Origin: Pseudomonadota bacterium
GTDB taxonomy: Bacteria; Pseudomonadota; Gammaproteobacteria; Pseudomonadales; Moraxellaceae
DNA length: 38,885 nucleotides
NCBI GenBank assembly: GCA_021833365.1
Contig: JAKBFV010000018.1
Location: forward strand, 1-38,885
Reading direction: 5' to 3'
The translations under genes were made by a program, and so were the position numbers. The notes beneath the pieces were generated by a model. The model was not told the origin of the DNA and did no database searches. It saw only the letters and a program-made list of their open reading frames with translations. Below, one piece after another: positions 1-7,739 of this stretch (positions within the stretch are counted from its first letter, which is position 1; every line of letters starts with the position of its first letter).

Positions 1-168
1 CTTCCTGCACCAGCTACGGATCGTTTCGTAGCTGACTGTCACTCCCCGCTCAGCCATCATCTCCTCGACGTCGCGATAGCTGAGGCAAAACCGAAAGTAC
101 AGCCAGACACACTGACGGATGATGTCGATGGGAAAACGGTGGCGAGGGTAGCGGCGATGAGTGTTCAT
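1..168 (-). CDS. IS6-like family transposase, N-terminal part (runs off the window)
   Basis: The reverse strand from an ATG at 168 reads 56 codons without a stop to the window edge. The product starts MNTHRRYPRHRFPIDIIRQC and continues with LSYRDVEEMMAERGV and YETIRSWCRK. This pattern (RHRFP, a CVWLYFRF-type stretch, SYRDVEE, then a helix with YETIR.W) is the N-terminal helix-turn-helix region of IS6/IS26-type transposases. The DDE catalytic domain would lie outside the window, so activity cannot be judged. The element end lies just upstream of the start codon at about 198-208. A decayed second copy lies at 36659-36804 in the same orientation. The family call rests on recalled N-terminal resemblance only. 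Confidence 0.8.
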   Translation of the reverse strand, partial: MNTHRRYPRHRFPIDIIRQCVWLYFRFCLSYRDVEEMMAERGVTVSYETIRSWCRK

Positions 169-173
169 GGTGA

Positions 174-551
174 TCATTGCACCAGATCTCGGTTTACCTG
201 ACAATACCTTAAAAACCTTAACTTGGGTGGATTGGTGTGATCACGACCTTGCCATGCATCTTGTGGCGTCCAGCCATCCAGATGTTGATGGTGGCGGACT
301 TGATTGTACCAGAATCGGAATTCAGCAAGAACGCATTGCAGGCTGCTGAAGTGGTGAATTTCCAGTTGATCGAGTTTTTCTTTCACGGTACCAAACAAGC
401 GTTCAACCCTTCCGTTCTGCCAGGGATGACCAGGCTGGGTACGCTGATGGCCGATGCCCAGTAATCGCAAGGCGAGTGTGAATCGTTTGGAAGTGAAGCA
501 TGCTTCGTTGTCAGTACGTGTTGATTTGCGCCGAAACCTGAGCCGCATCAT
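174..551 (-). pseudogene. Integrase-core (IS481/IS3-like) transposase, C-terminal fragment
   Basis: The 125-codon reading frame matches the C-terminal half of an rve-type DDE transposase. TDNEACFTSKRF holds the second catalytic Asp (TDN). About 33 residues on, HPWQNGRVERLFGTVKEKL holds the N...E glutamate signature, followed by FRFWYNQVRHHQHLDGWTP. The N-terminal DNA-binding region and the first Asp are missing, so it cannot be active. The last residues (about RYCQVNRDLVQ) are not native: they are read through the abutting IS6-like end, which also supplies the stop. The precise family (IS481 or an IS3-type OrfB) is uncertain. Confidence 0.75.
198..208 (-). repeat. IS end motif CTGACAATACC, copy 1
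   Basis: The + strand CTGACAATACC (GGTATTGTCAG on the reverse strand) marks the outer end of the IS6-like element. The same 11-mer recurs at 565-575 and 36794-36804 in the same orientation. The longer match GGTATTGTCAGGTAAACCGA is shared only with the 36.8-kb copy. It is a likely terminal inverted repeat, but the opposite end of the element is not in view to confirm this. Confidence 0.55.
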
Positions 552-564
552 AATCCAGATTAAG

Positions 565-575
565 CTGACAATACC
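565..575 (-). repeat. IS end motif CTGACAATACC, copy 2
   Basis: This is an exact copy of the 11-mer at 198-208 and in the same orientation, placed just beyond the start of the transposase fragment at 174-551. Only the 11-mer is shared; the next bases differ (AAG before CTGAC instead of TAC). It may be a relic of another IS end or a target-like sequence. Confidence 0.4.
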
Positions 576-587
576 CTGGAATTACCG

Positions 588-818
588 TCAGGACTGTTCG
601 TCTTCGTGATTCTCAGGAATCAAACCCATAAACCGATCAAAATCTTCACGCCGACCTTTTGCCGCTTCCTGCCGCAGGTAGTCCAGTGTCATAATCGAGG
701 CCATTTTTTCTGCCACAGCACTGGCAATAAACTGATTGACAGAGATGTGATCACGTTCGGCCAGCGTCTTGATCTTCTGGTGAACCGAATTGGGTAGACG
801 AACAGTTAAAGCGCTCAT
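588..818 (-). CDS. Ribbon-helix-helix antitoxin of a PIN-type toxin-antitoxin pair
   Basis: The 76-residue product opens with SALTVRLPNSVHQKIKTLAE, an N-terminal beta strand (TVRLP) followed by two helices (DHISVNQFIASAVAEKM), the layout of CopG/Arc-type ribbon-helix-helix DNA-binding proteins. The acidic tail (DFDRFMGLIPENHEDEQS) is the part that would occupy the toxin. It overlaps the upstream PIN gene by ATGA and is translated from a strong site, GGGAGG seven bases before the ATG. That is stronger than the toxin's own site, which fits the need for excess antitoxin although the gene is second in the operon. Family assignment is by pattern; pairing is by overlap. Confidence 0.85.
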   Translation of the reverse strand: MSALTVRLPNSVHQKIKTLAERDHISVNQFIASAVAEKMASIMTLDYLRQEAAKGRREDFDRFMGLIPENHEDEQS

Positions 819-1237
819 TGTGAGCCTCCCATGATTTGCAAAAAGTCACCGGGCGTGATGGCCTGGACGTTCAAATCCTTAGCACGATCAAAGTCCTTCA
901 CATTGTGCGTAACGATATACCCGCATCCGGCGGCAACCGCACATTCCAGAACCATGTCATCATCAGGGTCGCGCAGGTAGGGCCGCCACAGGAAATGAAC
1001 GTCCTGAAGGTGCGCCATGGATACCAGGTACCGCAAAAATCCGCGGGCATCTTCAACAGTGGCACCTTGAGGCAAGTGCTCCTCGCGTGTTAGGACCGAT
1101 TGCCATTCCAGGTACAACGCCACCGTGAGGGCTATCTGAAATTGCTGGTTCGGGATACGAGACAGCAGGACAAAGCTAGCGCCACGTCTGGAACGAGTCG
1201 CAGCCACCAATACCGAAGTGTCGAGGACGATACGCAT
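815..1237 (-). CDS. PIN-domain ribonuclease toxin (COG1569-like)
   Basis: The 140-residue product starts MRIVLDTSVLVAATRS, the PIN-fold first strand with catalytic Asp6. A second acidic residue is in ALYLEWQSVL, then LRDPDDDMVLECAVAAG (paired Asp residues plus Glu) and IVTHNVKDFD, the usual C-terminal PIN signature. All four acidic positions of a Mg2+-dependent PIN nuclease appear present, so it should be active as an RNase. Length fits the PIN_3 / TIGR00305 group of putative toxins. It is the first gene of a two-gene operon whose second gene is the antitoxin, the reverse of the commonest order. The substrate RNA cannot be inferred. Confidence 0.87.
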   Translation of the reverse strand: MRIVLDTSVLVAATRSRRGASFVLLSRIPNQQFQIALTVALYLEWQSVLTREEHLPQGATVEDARGFLRYLVSMAHLQDVHFLWRPYLRDPDDDMVLECAVAAGCGYIVTHNVKDFDRAKDLNVQAITPGDFLQIMGGSQ

Positions 1238-1245
1238 AATACCCT

Positions 1246-1289
1246 AACCATGGTTGCGCAGGTATAACCATAGTGACAGTGTCATGCAA
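1246..1289 (-). promoter_or_regulatory. Promoter and probable operator of the PIN/RHH operon
   Basis: On the reverse strand TTGCAT (1289-1284), a 17-base spacer and TATACC (1266-1261) form a plausible -35/-10 pair about 25 bases before the toxin ATG. Two perfect palindromes sit here: TGACAGTGTCA (1274-1284) in the spacer and AACCATGGTT (1246-1255) just after the -10. The half-site TAACCAT repeats at 1245 and 1265, 20 bp apart or two helical turns, as expected for paired RHH dimers. Autorepression by the antitoxin is inferred. Confidence 0.5.
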
Positions 1290-1574
1290 AGTCAATGGCA
1301 GTCACAGCTGCGCCCCGCCTCGTTCCGGGGCGTAGTCTTCCAAGTCATCGGCTCAGATGTCGGAGCCCATGCGTCTGCACCATGTGCTGTAGGTATGGTG
1401 TGCTGATCGATGAACGTCATGGCTGTCTTGCAGCGATAGACCTGGCATGGCGTCGGTCAAGTCCTTCTCACCCATCTGCCATCCTGACACTCAGCTCGCG
1501 CCATGCAATGGCACCGCTGCCTCAGGATGCGGCGGGACTTGTCGAGCGCTGCGCTGGAATCCTGCACAAATAAC
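1290..1574. other. Non-coding stretch between the toxin-antitoxin locus and tRNA-Ala
   Basis: I see no credible gene here. The open frames lack a ribosome binding site and family resemblance, and one of them runs straight through the tRNA. Only the two promoters at its ends are recognisable. Confidence 0.5.
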
Positions 1575-1603
1575 TTTCACTCACTGCGCGAGTGCGCTAA
1601 AAT
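1575..1603 (+). promoter_or_regulatory. tRNA-Ala promoter
   Basis: TTTCAC (1575-1580), a 17-base spacer and TAAAAT (1598-1603) lie 10 bases before the tRNA. The bases after the -10 (TGCCGCCCTC) are GC-rich, like the discriminator of stringently controlled stable-RNA promoters. Confidence 0.65.
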
Positions 1604-1613
1604 TGCCGCCCTC

Positions 1614-1689
1614 GGGGGCATAGCTCAGTTGGTAGAGCGTCTGGTTCGCAATCAGAAGGTCGGCGGTTCGATCCCGCCTGTCTCCACCA
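1614..1689 (+). tRNA. tRNA-Ala (anticodon CGC)
   Basis: This is a full 76-nt cloverleaf with encoded CCA. The acceptor GGGGGCA pairs with TGTCTCC and contains the G3:U70 wobble pair that specifies alanine. The anticodon stem TCTGG/TCAGA encloses TTCGCAA, giving anticodon CGC at 1647-1649. The T arm is GGCGG TTCGATC CCGCC. It decodes GCG. A dedicated CGC isoacceptor fits the strong GC bias of the genome. Confidence 0.95.
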
Positions 1690-1697
1690 AAACATGC

Positions 1698-1722
1698 AAG
1701 CCCGGATCTGCTCCGGGCTTTT
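1698..1722 (+). terminator. Rho-independent terminator of tRNA-Ala
   Basis: AAGCCCGGA (1698-1706), a 5-base loop, then TCCGGGCTT (1712-1720) and further T residues form a nine-pair hairpin directly after the tRNA. Confidence 0.8.
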
Positions 1723-2056
1723 ATGGTCGCAAAACCAGCCATCCTGGCAGCCCTCCGGCCAGGAAGACCGCCCGACAAAAGCTAGCTCGCACTCGCATTA
1801 GCAGTCTCTGTCTTTTTCAACGCCAGCCGGAGCCCTCTGCATGTCGCTCAGATTGAGCGCCCATGGCAATGGCGGCGATCAGGTCATGCCTTGGCCCTGA
1901 TCACGCTCTTGACCGATTGAGCCGCTGACGACCTTGCATGCGATCGTAGCCATCGACATAAGAGGCGGTGATGGCACCGAAAAAACTCATCCGACGCGGG
2001 TGTGCATTGCACGGCAAGCGCGCAACTCGATTCTGGAAAGGCCTGATGTTCTGAGG
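1723..2056. other. Intergenic stretch between two convergent tRNA genes
   Basis: About 330 bases contain no recognisable gene apart from the short speculative frame at 1971-2054. A GATCAGG/CCTGATC inverted repeat near 1879-1904 has no T-run and no clear role. Confidence 0.4.
1971..2054 (+). CDS. Possible 27-residue basic peptide
   Basis: An ATG preceded by AGAGGCGGTG opens 27 codons ending TGA. The peptide starts [20 protein letters not shown] and continues with a Trp-Lys-Gly-Leu-Met-Phe end; about a third of its residues are Lys, Arg or His. I recognise no family. The good ribosome binding site is the only positive sign, and the length allows chance occurrence. Confidence 0.2.
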   Translation: MAPKKLIRRGCALHGKRATRFWKGLMF

Positions 2057-2133
2057 TGGCGCGCCCGGCGGGATTCGAACCCACGACCCCTGGCTTCGGA
2101 GGCCAGTACTCTATCCAGCTGAGCTACGGGCGC
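2057..2133 (-). tRNA. tRNA-Arg (anticodon CCG)
   Basis: This is a 77-nt cloverleaf on the reverse strand with acceptor GCGCCCG/CGGGCGC, discriminator G and encoded CCA. The anticodon arm CTGGC CTCCGAA GCCAG gives CCG, and the T arm has GTTCGAATC. It reads the CGG arginine codon. Confidence 0.95.
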
Positions 2134-2145
2134 TGGAGGGGGCTC

Positions 2146-2174
2146 ATTCTAGCCGCTTCGCGCGCCGACGTCCA
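2146..2174 (-). promoter_or_regulatory. tRNA-Arg promoter
   Basis: On the reverse strand TGGACG (2174-2169), a 17-base spacer and TAGAAT (2151-2146) are followed by the GC-rich GAGCCCCCTCCA just before the tRNA. Spacing and discriminator are typical of a tRNA promoter. Confidence 0.6.
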
Positions 2175-2280
2175 TGCAACATGCGCCATCAGCTTGGCAA
2201 GCTTTCACATACGCAGGCAGGATCTTTGCGGTTATACTTGCGTCGCATAGGGTTTTTCGTTTGCTATGGGTGAGGATGCC

Positions 2281-2712
2281 ATGTTGAAAAGATTCGCAAT
2301 GATGTTACTCGTTCTTGGCTGCACACAAGCCTGGGCCGGAGATGCGATGGACGCACAGTCGATCGCCGCGCGCATCGCTCCTGTCGGCCAGGACTGCGTC
2401 GAAGGCAAGCCGTGCGCCGCTGCGACGGCGGCCGCTGCCGCACCAGCTCCAGCGGCTCCAGCAGCGGCGCGTACGCCCGAGCAGCTGGTGCAGCAGGTCT
2501 GTTCCGGCTGCCACAGCGCTGGCGTCATGGGTGCACCCAAGATCGGTGACAAGGCCGACTGGGCACCGCGCATTGCCAAGGGTCTGCCGACCCTGCTCGA
2601 TCACGCCCTGCACGGCTTCAACAACAAGATGCCGCCGCGCGGCACCTGCACGACCTGCACGGATGACGAAATCAAGGGCGCCATCCAGTACATGATCAGC
2701 AAGAGCAGCTAA
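2281..2712 (+). CDS. Cytochrome c5 family protein, periplasmic
   Basis: A 143-residue secreted monohaem electron carrier. MLKRFAMMLLVLGCTQAWA is a signal peptide, followed by an Ala/Pro-rich linker (about residues 50-65) that may let the haem domain stand off the membrane. The haem site is VCSGCHSAGVMGAPKIGD, the axial Met is in NKMPPRG, and TCTTCTDDE contains the second Cys pair characteristic of cytochrome c5. I chose the ATG at 2281 over the one at 2266 because GTGAGGA sits correctly before it and the signal peptide starts there. A second c5-type cytochrome is at 22841-23131. The gene ends in a 4-bp convergent overlap with rep. Confidence 0.9.
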   Translation: MLKRFAMMLLVLGCTQAWAGDAMDAQSIAARIAPVGQDCVEGKPCAAATAAAAAPAPAAPAAARTPEQLVQQVCSGCHSAGVMGAPKIGDKADWAPRIAKGLPTLLDHALHGFNNKMPPRGTCTTCTDDEIKGAIQYMISKSS

Positions 2713-4727
2713 TCGCCACCGAGCAACTGGTGCAGGTGGTTCAAGTGCGCCCGCGCCAGTTGCCGGCTCTCTTCCGGCGTACGCGAGCTGACCCCGCCCT
2801 CGCGATCGAGGTCGTCCTGGGGCAACTCGTCGATGAAACGTGATACCGTCGTCGGACGGTTCTCGCCGGCACTGCGCCGTGATTGCGCGTAGCTGAGGGT
2901 GAGAACCTCGCGCGCACGCGTGATGCCAACATACATCAGGCGCCTCTCCTCCTCGATAGCGCCGCTGTCGATGCTGTTGCGGTGCGGCAGCAGATCCTCT
3001 TCCATGCCGATCATGTAGACGTAGGGAAACTCGAGGCCCTTGGCGGCGTGCAAGGTCATCAGCTGCACACGATCGAGGTCGTCTTCCTGCGCCTGGCTCT
3101 CCAGCATATCGCGCAGCACCATGCGCCGGATCACCGCCTCCAGGGCCTTGTCCTCTTCCTGCTCGGCCTTGTCCTGCATAGCGCGCAGGCTGATGATGAA
3201 CTGTTCGACGTTCTCCAGACGACGCTCGGCCTGAGCCGGACTGGCGCTGCCCTGCTGCAGCCAGTCTTCATAGTCGATATCGATCAGCATCTGCCGAATC
3301 TCGGCGACGTCATTGCTCTCCAGTATCCTCTCGGCGCTCGCCATCACCCACTGATGAAAATTGCGCACGACGCTGAGCTGACGCTCCGGCAGATGCCGTT
3401 CCAGACCCATCTCGTCACAGGCCGCCAAGAGCGAAACCCCGCGCTGCTGGGCGTAGGAACCGAGGCGTTCGAGAGTGGCCGGGCCGATCTCACGACGCGG
3501 TGTATTGACGATGCGCAAGAAGGCATTGTCATCCTCTGGATTGAGAAAAAGACGCAGATACGCCATGAGATCCTTGATCTCCGGACGCGAAAAAAACGAA
3601 GTTCCACCCGACACCTTGTAAGGAATCTGCAGCTTCTGTAGCTCGATCTCGAGGGCTCGCGACTGAAAATTGCCGCGATAGAGCACGGCGTAGTCGCGAT
3701 ATTCAGCGCGCTTCAGCAAGCGATGCTGAAAGATCTCCAAAGCGATGCGCTCGCACTCGGCCTGCTCATGCGCATTGGCCAGGACCCGGATACGCTCACC
3801 GACACCGTGCTCACTCCACAGCGACTTCTCGAAGACGTGCGCATTGTTGGCGATGACGTGGTTGGCAGCGCGTAGGATACGCGCCGTCGACCGATAGTTC
3901 TGCTCAAGCTTGACAACCTTCAGGCGCGGATAGTCGCTGAGGAGCTGGGCCATGTTCTCCGGGCGCGCACCGCGCCAGGCATAGATGCTCTGGTCATCGT
4001 CACCGACAGCGGTGAAGTTCGCCTGCAGGCCGACGAGGAGCCTGACCATCTCGTACTGGGTGAGATTGGTGTCCTGATATTCATCGACGAGCAGATAGCG
4101 CACCTTGTGCTGCCAGCGCTGACGCAGCTCGGCGTCATCGCGCAGGAGCAGGGTCGGCCGCAGGATGAGGTCATCGAAGTCGACGGCATTGTAGGCGCGC
4201 AGATGACGATCGTACTCGACATAGACCTGCGCCGACAGCGCCTCTTCCTGCGTCTGCGCCGCCGCCAGGGCCGCTTCCGCCGACAGCAGGCGGTTCTTGA
4301 AGTCGGAGATGTGATGGCGCACGAGATCGATGCGATCAGCGGCGGAAGCCAGTTCCCGGTGCATCAACTCGGCGAGTAGGGCGCGCGCATCATCGGCGTC
4401 GAAGATAGAAAAATTACTCTTCAGGCCGGCGATGGCACTCTCTTTGCGCAGGATGTCGAGGCCGAGGGCATGAAAGGTCGACACCGACAGGCCGCGTGAC
4501 GCGCTACCCTGCAATAAACGCCCGACACGCTCACGCATCTCACGCGCCGCCTTGTTGGTAAAGGTGACCGCGACGATGCGTGCCGCCGGAATGCCGCAGT
4601 TCTCGATCAGGTGCACCATCTTGTGAGTGATCACCGACGTCTTGCCAGAGCCGGCACCGGCGAGCACCAGGACGGGCCCGGAGATCGCCTGCACGGCTTC
4701 TTGCTGACGTGGATTGAGCGCGGACAT
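2709..4727 (-). CDS. rep: ATP-dependent DNA helicase Rep
   Basis: A 672-residue SF1A 3'-5' helicase that clears protein roadblocks ahead of the replication fork. It aligns end to end with E. coli Rep (673 residues). Visible motifs in order: NPRQQEAV Q-motif, GAGSGKTS Walker A, FTNKAAREM (Ia), DEYQDTN Walker B, GDDDQSIYAWRGA (III), LEQNYRS (IV), TLHAAKGLEFPYV (V) and YVGITRAR (VI). The phrase ISGGTSFFSRPEIKDL and the C-terminal LPQDDL favour Rep over UvrD. The start at 4727 is preceded by AAGAAGGTG and matches the Rep N-terminus; the frame stays open upstream to 4769 without a better site. It is divergent from the DUF748 gene and overlaps cytochrome c5 at the 3' end. Confidence 0.95.
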   Translation of the reverse strand: MSALNPRQQEAVQAISGPVLVLAGAGSGKTSVITHKMVHLIENCGIPAARIVAVTFTNKAAREMRERVGRLLQGSASRGLSVSTFHALGLDILRKESAIAGLKSNFSIFDADDARALLAELMHRELASAADRIDLVRHHISDFKNRLLSAEAALAAAQTQEEALSAQVYVEYDRHLRAYNAVDFDDLILRPTLLLRDDAELRQRWQHKVRYLLVDEYQDTNLTQYEMVRLLVGLQANFTAVGDDDQSIYAWRGARPENMAQLLSDYPRLKVVKLEQNYRSTARILRAANHVIANNAHVFEKSLWSEHGVGERIRVLANAHEQAECERIALEIFQHRLLKRAEYRDYAVLYRGNFQSRALEIELQKLQIPYKVSGGTSFFSRPEIKDLMAYLRLFLNPEDDNAFLRIVNTPRREIGPATLERLGSYAQQRGVSLLAACDEMGLERHLPERQLSVVRNFHQWVMASAERILESNDVAEIRQMLIDIDYEDWLQQGSASPAQAERRLENVEQFIISLRAMQDKAEQEEDKALEAVIRRMVLRDMLESQAQEDDLDRVQLMTLHAAKGLEFPYVYMIGMEEDLLPHRNSIDSGAIEEERRLMYVGITRAREVLTLSYAQSRRSAGENRPTTVSRFIDELPQDDLDREGGVSSRTPEESRQLARAHLNHLHQLLGGD

Positions 4728-4826
4728 GAACACCTTCTTCATCGTGACGCCGGGCGGCAAGTCTAGCAATTAGAGCGCGAGTTCGGCACACTGATCGCGC
4801 CCCGCAGACAACATGGCTTGTTCAAG

Positions 4827-7736
4827 ATGCCGAAAGTACCGCGTCCCCTTGGTCTTGCCGCCCTCACCCTGGCCCTACTGGCCCTGCTCTACCAGCTACT
4901 GCTCGGCTGGTTTCTACCGCGTTACCTGCAAAACCATCTACCCACCCTGGCGCAGGACAAGATGCACCTGCAACTGCGTCTGCGCCACCTCGACATCCAT
5001 CCCTGGTCGCTGCGCGTACAGATCGACGACCTCGATCTGCGCCGACAGGGCGAACCCCTGCTCAGCTTCCAGAGTCTGAGTCTGCGCCCCAAGCTCTGGG
5101 CCAGCCTGCTGCGGCGTGCACCGGTGATCGATCGCATCGTGCTCGTGCACCCGCGGGTCGATGTGCGCATCGATGCCCAGGGACGGGTCAATCTGCTCGC
5201 CCTGCAGCCGCCGGCATCGCCCACCCCGGCGCCAGCCACCTCGACCACCCTGGACTGGCGCATCGACCATCTCGATCTCGTGCAAGGCAGCGTCAGTCTC
5301 GCGGATGCGCGCGTGCAGCCGACGCTGAACAGCCTGTTCAGTCCCATCGACCTGCACCTGCATGATCTCGGCACCCTGCCGCACAGCCCGGGCAGCCATC
5401 TCCTCACTCTGGCCACCAGCGATGGCGCCACGCTGACCTGGCAGGGTCAGATCCACCTCGCTCCCCTGGCGATCCGCGGCCACCTGCACATGCACGGCCT
5501 CGACCTGCCTTTCTGGAGCCGCCTCAGCCCGCAGCCCCTGCCGGTCCGTCTGCTGCAGGGCCGCCTCGACCTGCAAGGCGACATCGACCTGCCCGCCGGC
5601 AGCCGTCTCCCCGATGTCACGCATGGTCTGCTCGCCATCGAACAGCTGCAAGTGCAGGACACGCACGGCCGCCCCTTGCTCACCCTACCCTCGGCACGTG
5701 TCGCCGATTTCAGCTTAAAGCCGGCGCAACATCAGATCCGTGTCGCCTCTCTCATCCTGCAAGGTGGGCAACTCGAACTACAGCGTGATGCACAAGGTCG
5801 GCTGCAGGCCCTGCCGGTCACCACCCCGACAAAAACATCGCCCACTCGGCCTGCTTCCACGCCGACGCCGGCAACGCCGGCGCCAGCCTGGAACTGGCAG
5901 CTCGGCCTGCTGGCTTGGCGTCAAGGCAGCATCGACCTGTCGGATCGTAGCCTGCCCCTGCAGACCGCCTTACATGACATCGATATTGAATTGCAGGGAC
6001 TGAACCAGGATCCCAGCCAAGTGCTCCATCTGCAGCTGCACACCGGCATCGGCCAAGGGCGCATCGCTGTGCAAGGCAGCATCCAGCGCCAGCCCCTGCA
6101 GTCCGATCTGCAGGTGCAGGTCGATCACCTCGACATCCGCCCGGCACAGGGCATCCTGGCACGGCGCACCTGGCTGCACCTCGATCACGGCCTGCTCAGC
6201 AGTCAGGGGCAGCTGCATTTTACCGGCGGCGCCACAAGCACGGTGAACTTTCAGGGTGGCATGAACATCGACCATCTCAGCCTGCAGGATGTGCGCGATC
6301 ATCAGCCGCTGTTGTCCTGGAACCAGGTCAAACTGCCACGCATCGACTTTGCCACGCAGGCGCCGCACCTACGCATTCCTAAGGTGATCATTGAGGATCC
6401 CTACGCGCGCATCATGATCGACCGCCAGCGTGTTGCCAATGTCGCGACTTTGCTGCGCACACCGGCCATCAGCACCCATACGGTCAAGACCATCGCACTG
6501 GCGCCGCCAACCCATCACCATCACCCGCACCGCCAGGCGCCGTGGCCGGTGCACATCGGCGAAATCGACATCGACAATGGCGCCATCGCCTTCTCCGACC
6601 TGAGCCTGAGCACCCCCTTTGCCGCCGGCATCAACGACCTGCACGGCCCCATCCGGCATCTCGACAGCGACGCCGCGCAGCGTGCTTCGGTCGATCTGCA
6701 GGGCTTGGTCAACCACTATGGCCACGTCAGCATCGCCGGTCAGATCAACCCGCTGGCACGCAACATCTTCCTCGACATGGGCCTGCATTTCAGCAATGTC
6801 GAGCTCAGCACGCTGACGCCCTACTCGGCTGAATTTGCCGGTTACCGCATCAATCAGGGCAAGCTCGACATGAGTCTGCACTACCATATCGATCATCGCC
6901 AGCTGCAAGCCGAAAATCAGGTCCAGCTCGATCAGATACGCCTCGGCGAGCGCGTCGACTCACCGGAAGCCGTGCATCTGCCGCTCAAGCTCGCTCTGGC
7001 ATTGTTGCGCGACGCCGACGGCAATATCGACATCGACCTGCCGATCAGCGGCAGTCTCGACAATCCTGACTTCCAGTACGGCAAGCTGCTCTGGAAAGCC
7101 GTACTCAATCTCCTCGAGAAGGCGGTGACCTCGCCCTTCCGCCTGCTCTCCGGCCTCATCCACGGCGCTGATGCCGACGCCCTCAAGCACGTCGACTTCC
7201 AGCCCGGCAGTGCCGTCGTCGATGCCGATCAGCAGCACAAACTCCTGCAGCTTGGACAGGCTCTGGCAAAACGCCCAAGCCTGATCCTGCGTATCCTGCC
7301 GATGACCGCCGAACAGAGCGATACCTATGGGCTGCAATCGCAGGTCTTCGCAGCTGAATTCGCACACCGCCAGGCGCAGTCACATGATGACCTGAAGGTC
7401 CTCTCCACTTGGCTGACCGAACTGGCCGGCAGCGCCCAGGTCGCCACCTTGCGCCAGCTCTCCATGGTGCCCGATCCGACCTCGACAGCGACGCCTGCGC
7501 GCCTGATCTTGAACCAGGCCGACTATCGCCAGCGCTTGCAGACGCGCATCACGCAGATGCTGCCTCTCGGCCCGGGAGCTTTGCGCGAGCTCGCCCTGGC
7601 ACGCGCTGCGGCGATCAAAGCGGTGCTCATAGCGCAGGCGCACGTCGCCGACCAGCGCCTCTATCTCGTCGACCCCGGGCACACCCAGGTGAGTAGCGAC
7701 CGCGTCGCCAGCCAGCTCACGGTCGATGCCCTGTAA
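4827..7736 (+). CDS. DUF748 domain protein (AsmA-like envelope protein)
   Basis: A large protein of about 969 residues with one N-terminal membrane helix (GLAALTLALLALLYQLLLGW). The rest is periplasmic and made of repeated beta-rich LQL/VDL stretches, as in AsmA/YhdP-type proteins that span the periplasm and are linked to lipid or outer-membrane homeostasis. The C-terminal third carries the DUF748 signature: a KAVLNLLEKAVTSPFRLL segment, then VDFQPGSAVVDADQQHKL and LAKRPSLILRI, an OmpA-like module. A Pro/Thr-rich low-complexity linker lies near residues 335-360, and a His-rich one (THHHHPH) near 565. A TTG at 4818 is an alternative in-frame start; neither has a clear ribosome binding site. 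Substrate and partner are not evident. Confidence 0.85.
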   Translation: MPKVPRPLGLAALTLALLALLYQLLLGWFLPRYLQNHLPTLAQDKMHLQLRLRHLDIHPWSLRVQIDDLDLRRQGEPLLSFQSLSLRPKLWASLLRRAPVIDRIVLVHPRVDVRIDAQGRVNLLALQPPASPTPAPATSTTLDWRIDHLDLVQGSVSLADARVQPTLNSLFSPIDLHLHDLGTLPHSPGSHLLTLATSDGATLTWQGQIHLAPLAIRGHLHMHGLDLPFWSRLSPQPLPVRLLQGRLDLQGDIDLPAGSRLPDVTHGLLAIEQLQVQDTHGRPLLTLPSARVADFSLKPAQHQIRVASLILQGGQLELQRDAQGRLQALPVTTPTKTSPTRPASTPTPATPAPAWNWQLGLLAWRQGSIDLSDRSLPLQTALHDIDIELQGLNQDPSQVLHLQLHTGIGQGRIAVQGSIQRQPLQSDLQVQVDHLDIRPAQGILARRTWLHLDHGLLSSQGQLHFTGGATSTVNFQGGMNIDHLSLQDVRDHQPLLSWNQVKLPRIDFATQAPHLRIPKVIIEDPYARIMIDRQRVANVATLLRTPAISTHTVKTIALAPPTHHHHPHRQAPWPVHIGEIDIDNGAIAFSDLSLSTPFAAGINDLHGPIRHLDSDAAQRASVDLQGLVNHYGHVSIAGQINPLARNIFLDMGLHFSNVELSTLTPYSAEFAGYRINQGKLDMSLHYHIDHRQLQAENQVQLDQIRLGERVDSPEAVHLPLKLALALLRDADGNIDIDLPISGSLDNPDFQYGKLLWKAVLNLLEKAVTSPFRLLSGLIHGADADALKHVDFQPGSAVVDADQQHKLLQLGQALAKRPSLILRILPMTAEQSDTYGLQSQVFAAEFAHRQAQSHDDLKVLSTWLTELAGSAQVATLRQLSMVPDPTSTATPARLILNQADYRQRLQTRITQMLPLGPGALRELALARAAAIKAVLIAQAHVADQRLYLVDPGHTQVSSDRVASQLTVDAL

Positions 7737-7739
7737 GCA

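Larger units (their letters stand above)
1..208 (-). mobile_element. Partial IS6-like element, transposase-start end
   Basis: This is the right-hand part of an insertion sequence whose other end lies outside the window. The outer boundary is inferred from the segment 63-208, which aligns without gaps over 146 bp to 36659-36804 at roughly 89% identity by eye. In both copies the similarity stops at GGTATTGTCAG (reverse strand), and beyond it the flanks differ. This end cuts into the transposase fragment at 174-551, whose last codons and stop come from the element end. Confidence 0.65.

Noticed and set aside
1503-1856. 117-codon + strand frame across tRNA-Ala
   Set aside because: It reads through a certain tRNA and its terminator.
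2883-3641. 252-codon + strand open frame over rep
   Set aside because: It is antisense to helicase motifs and has no recognisable protein.
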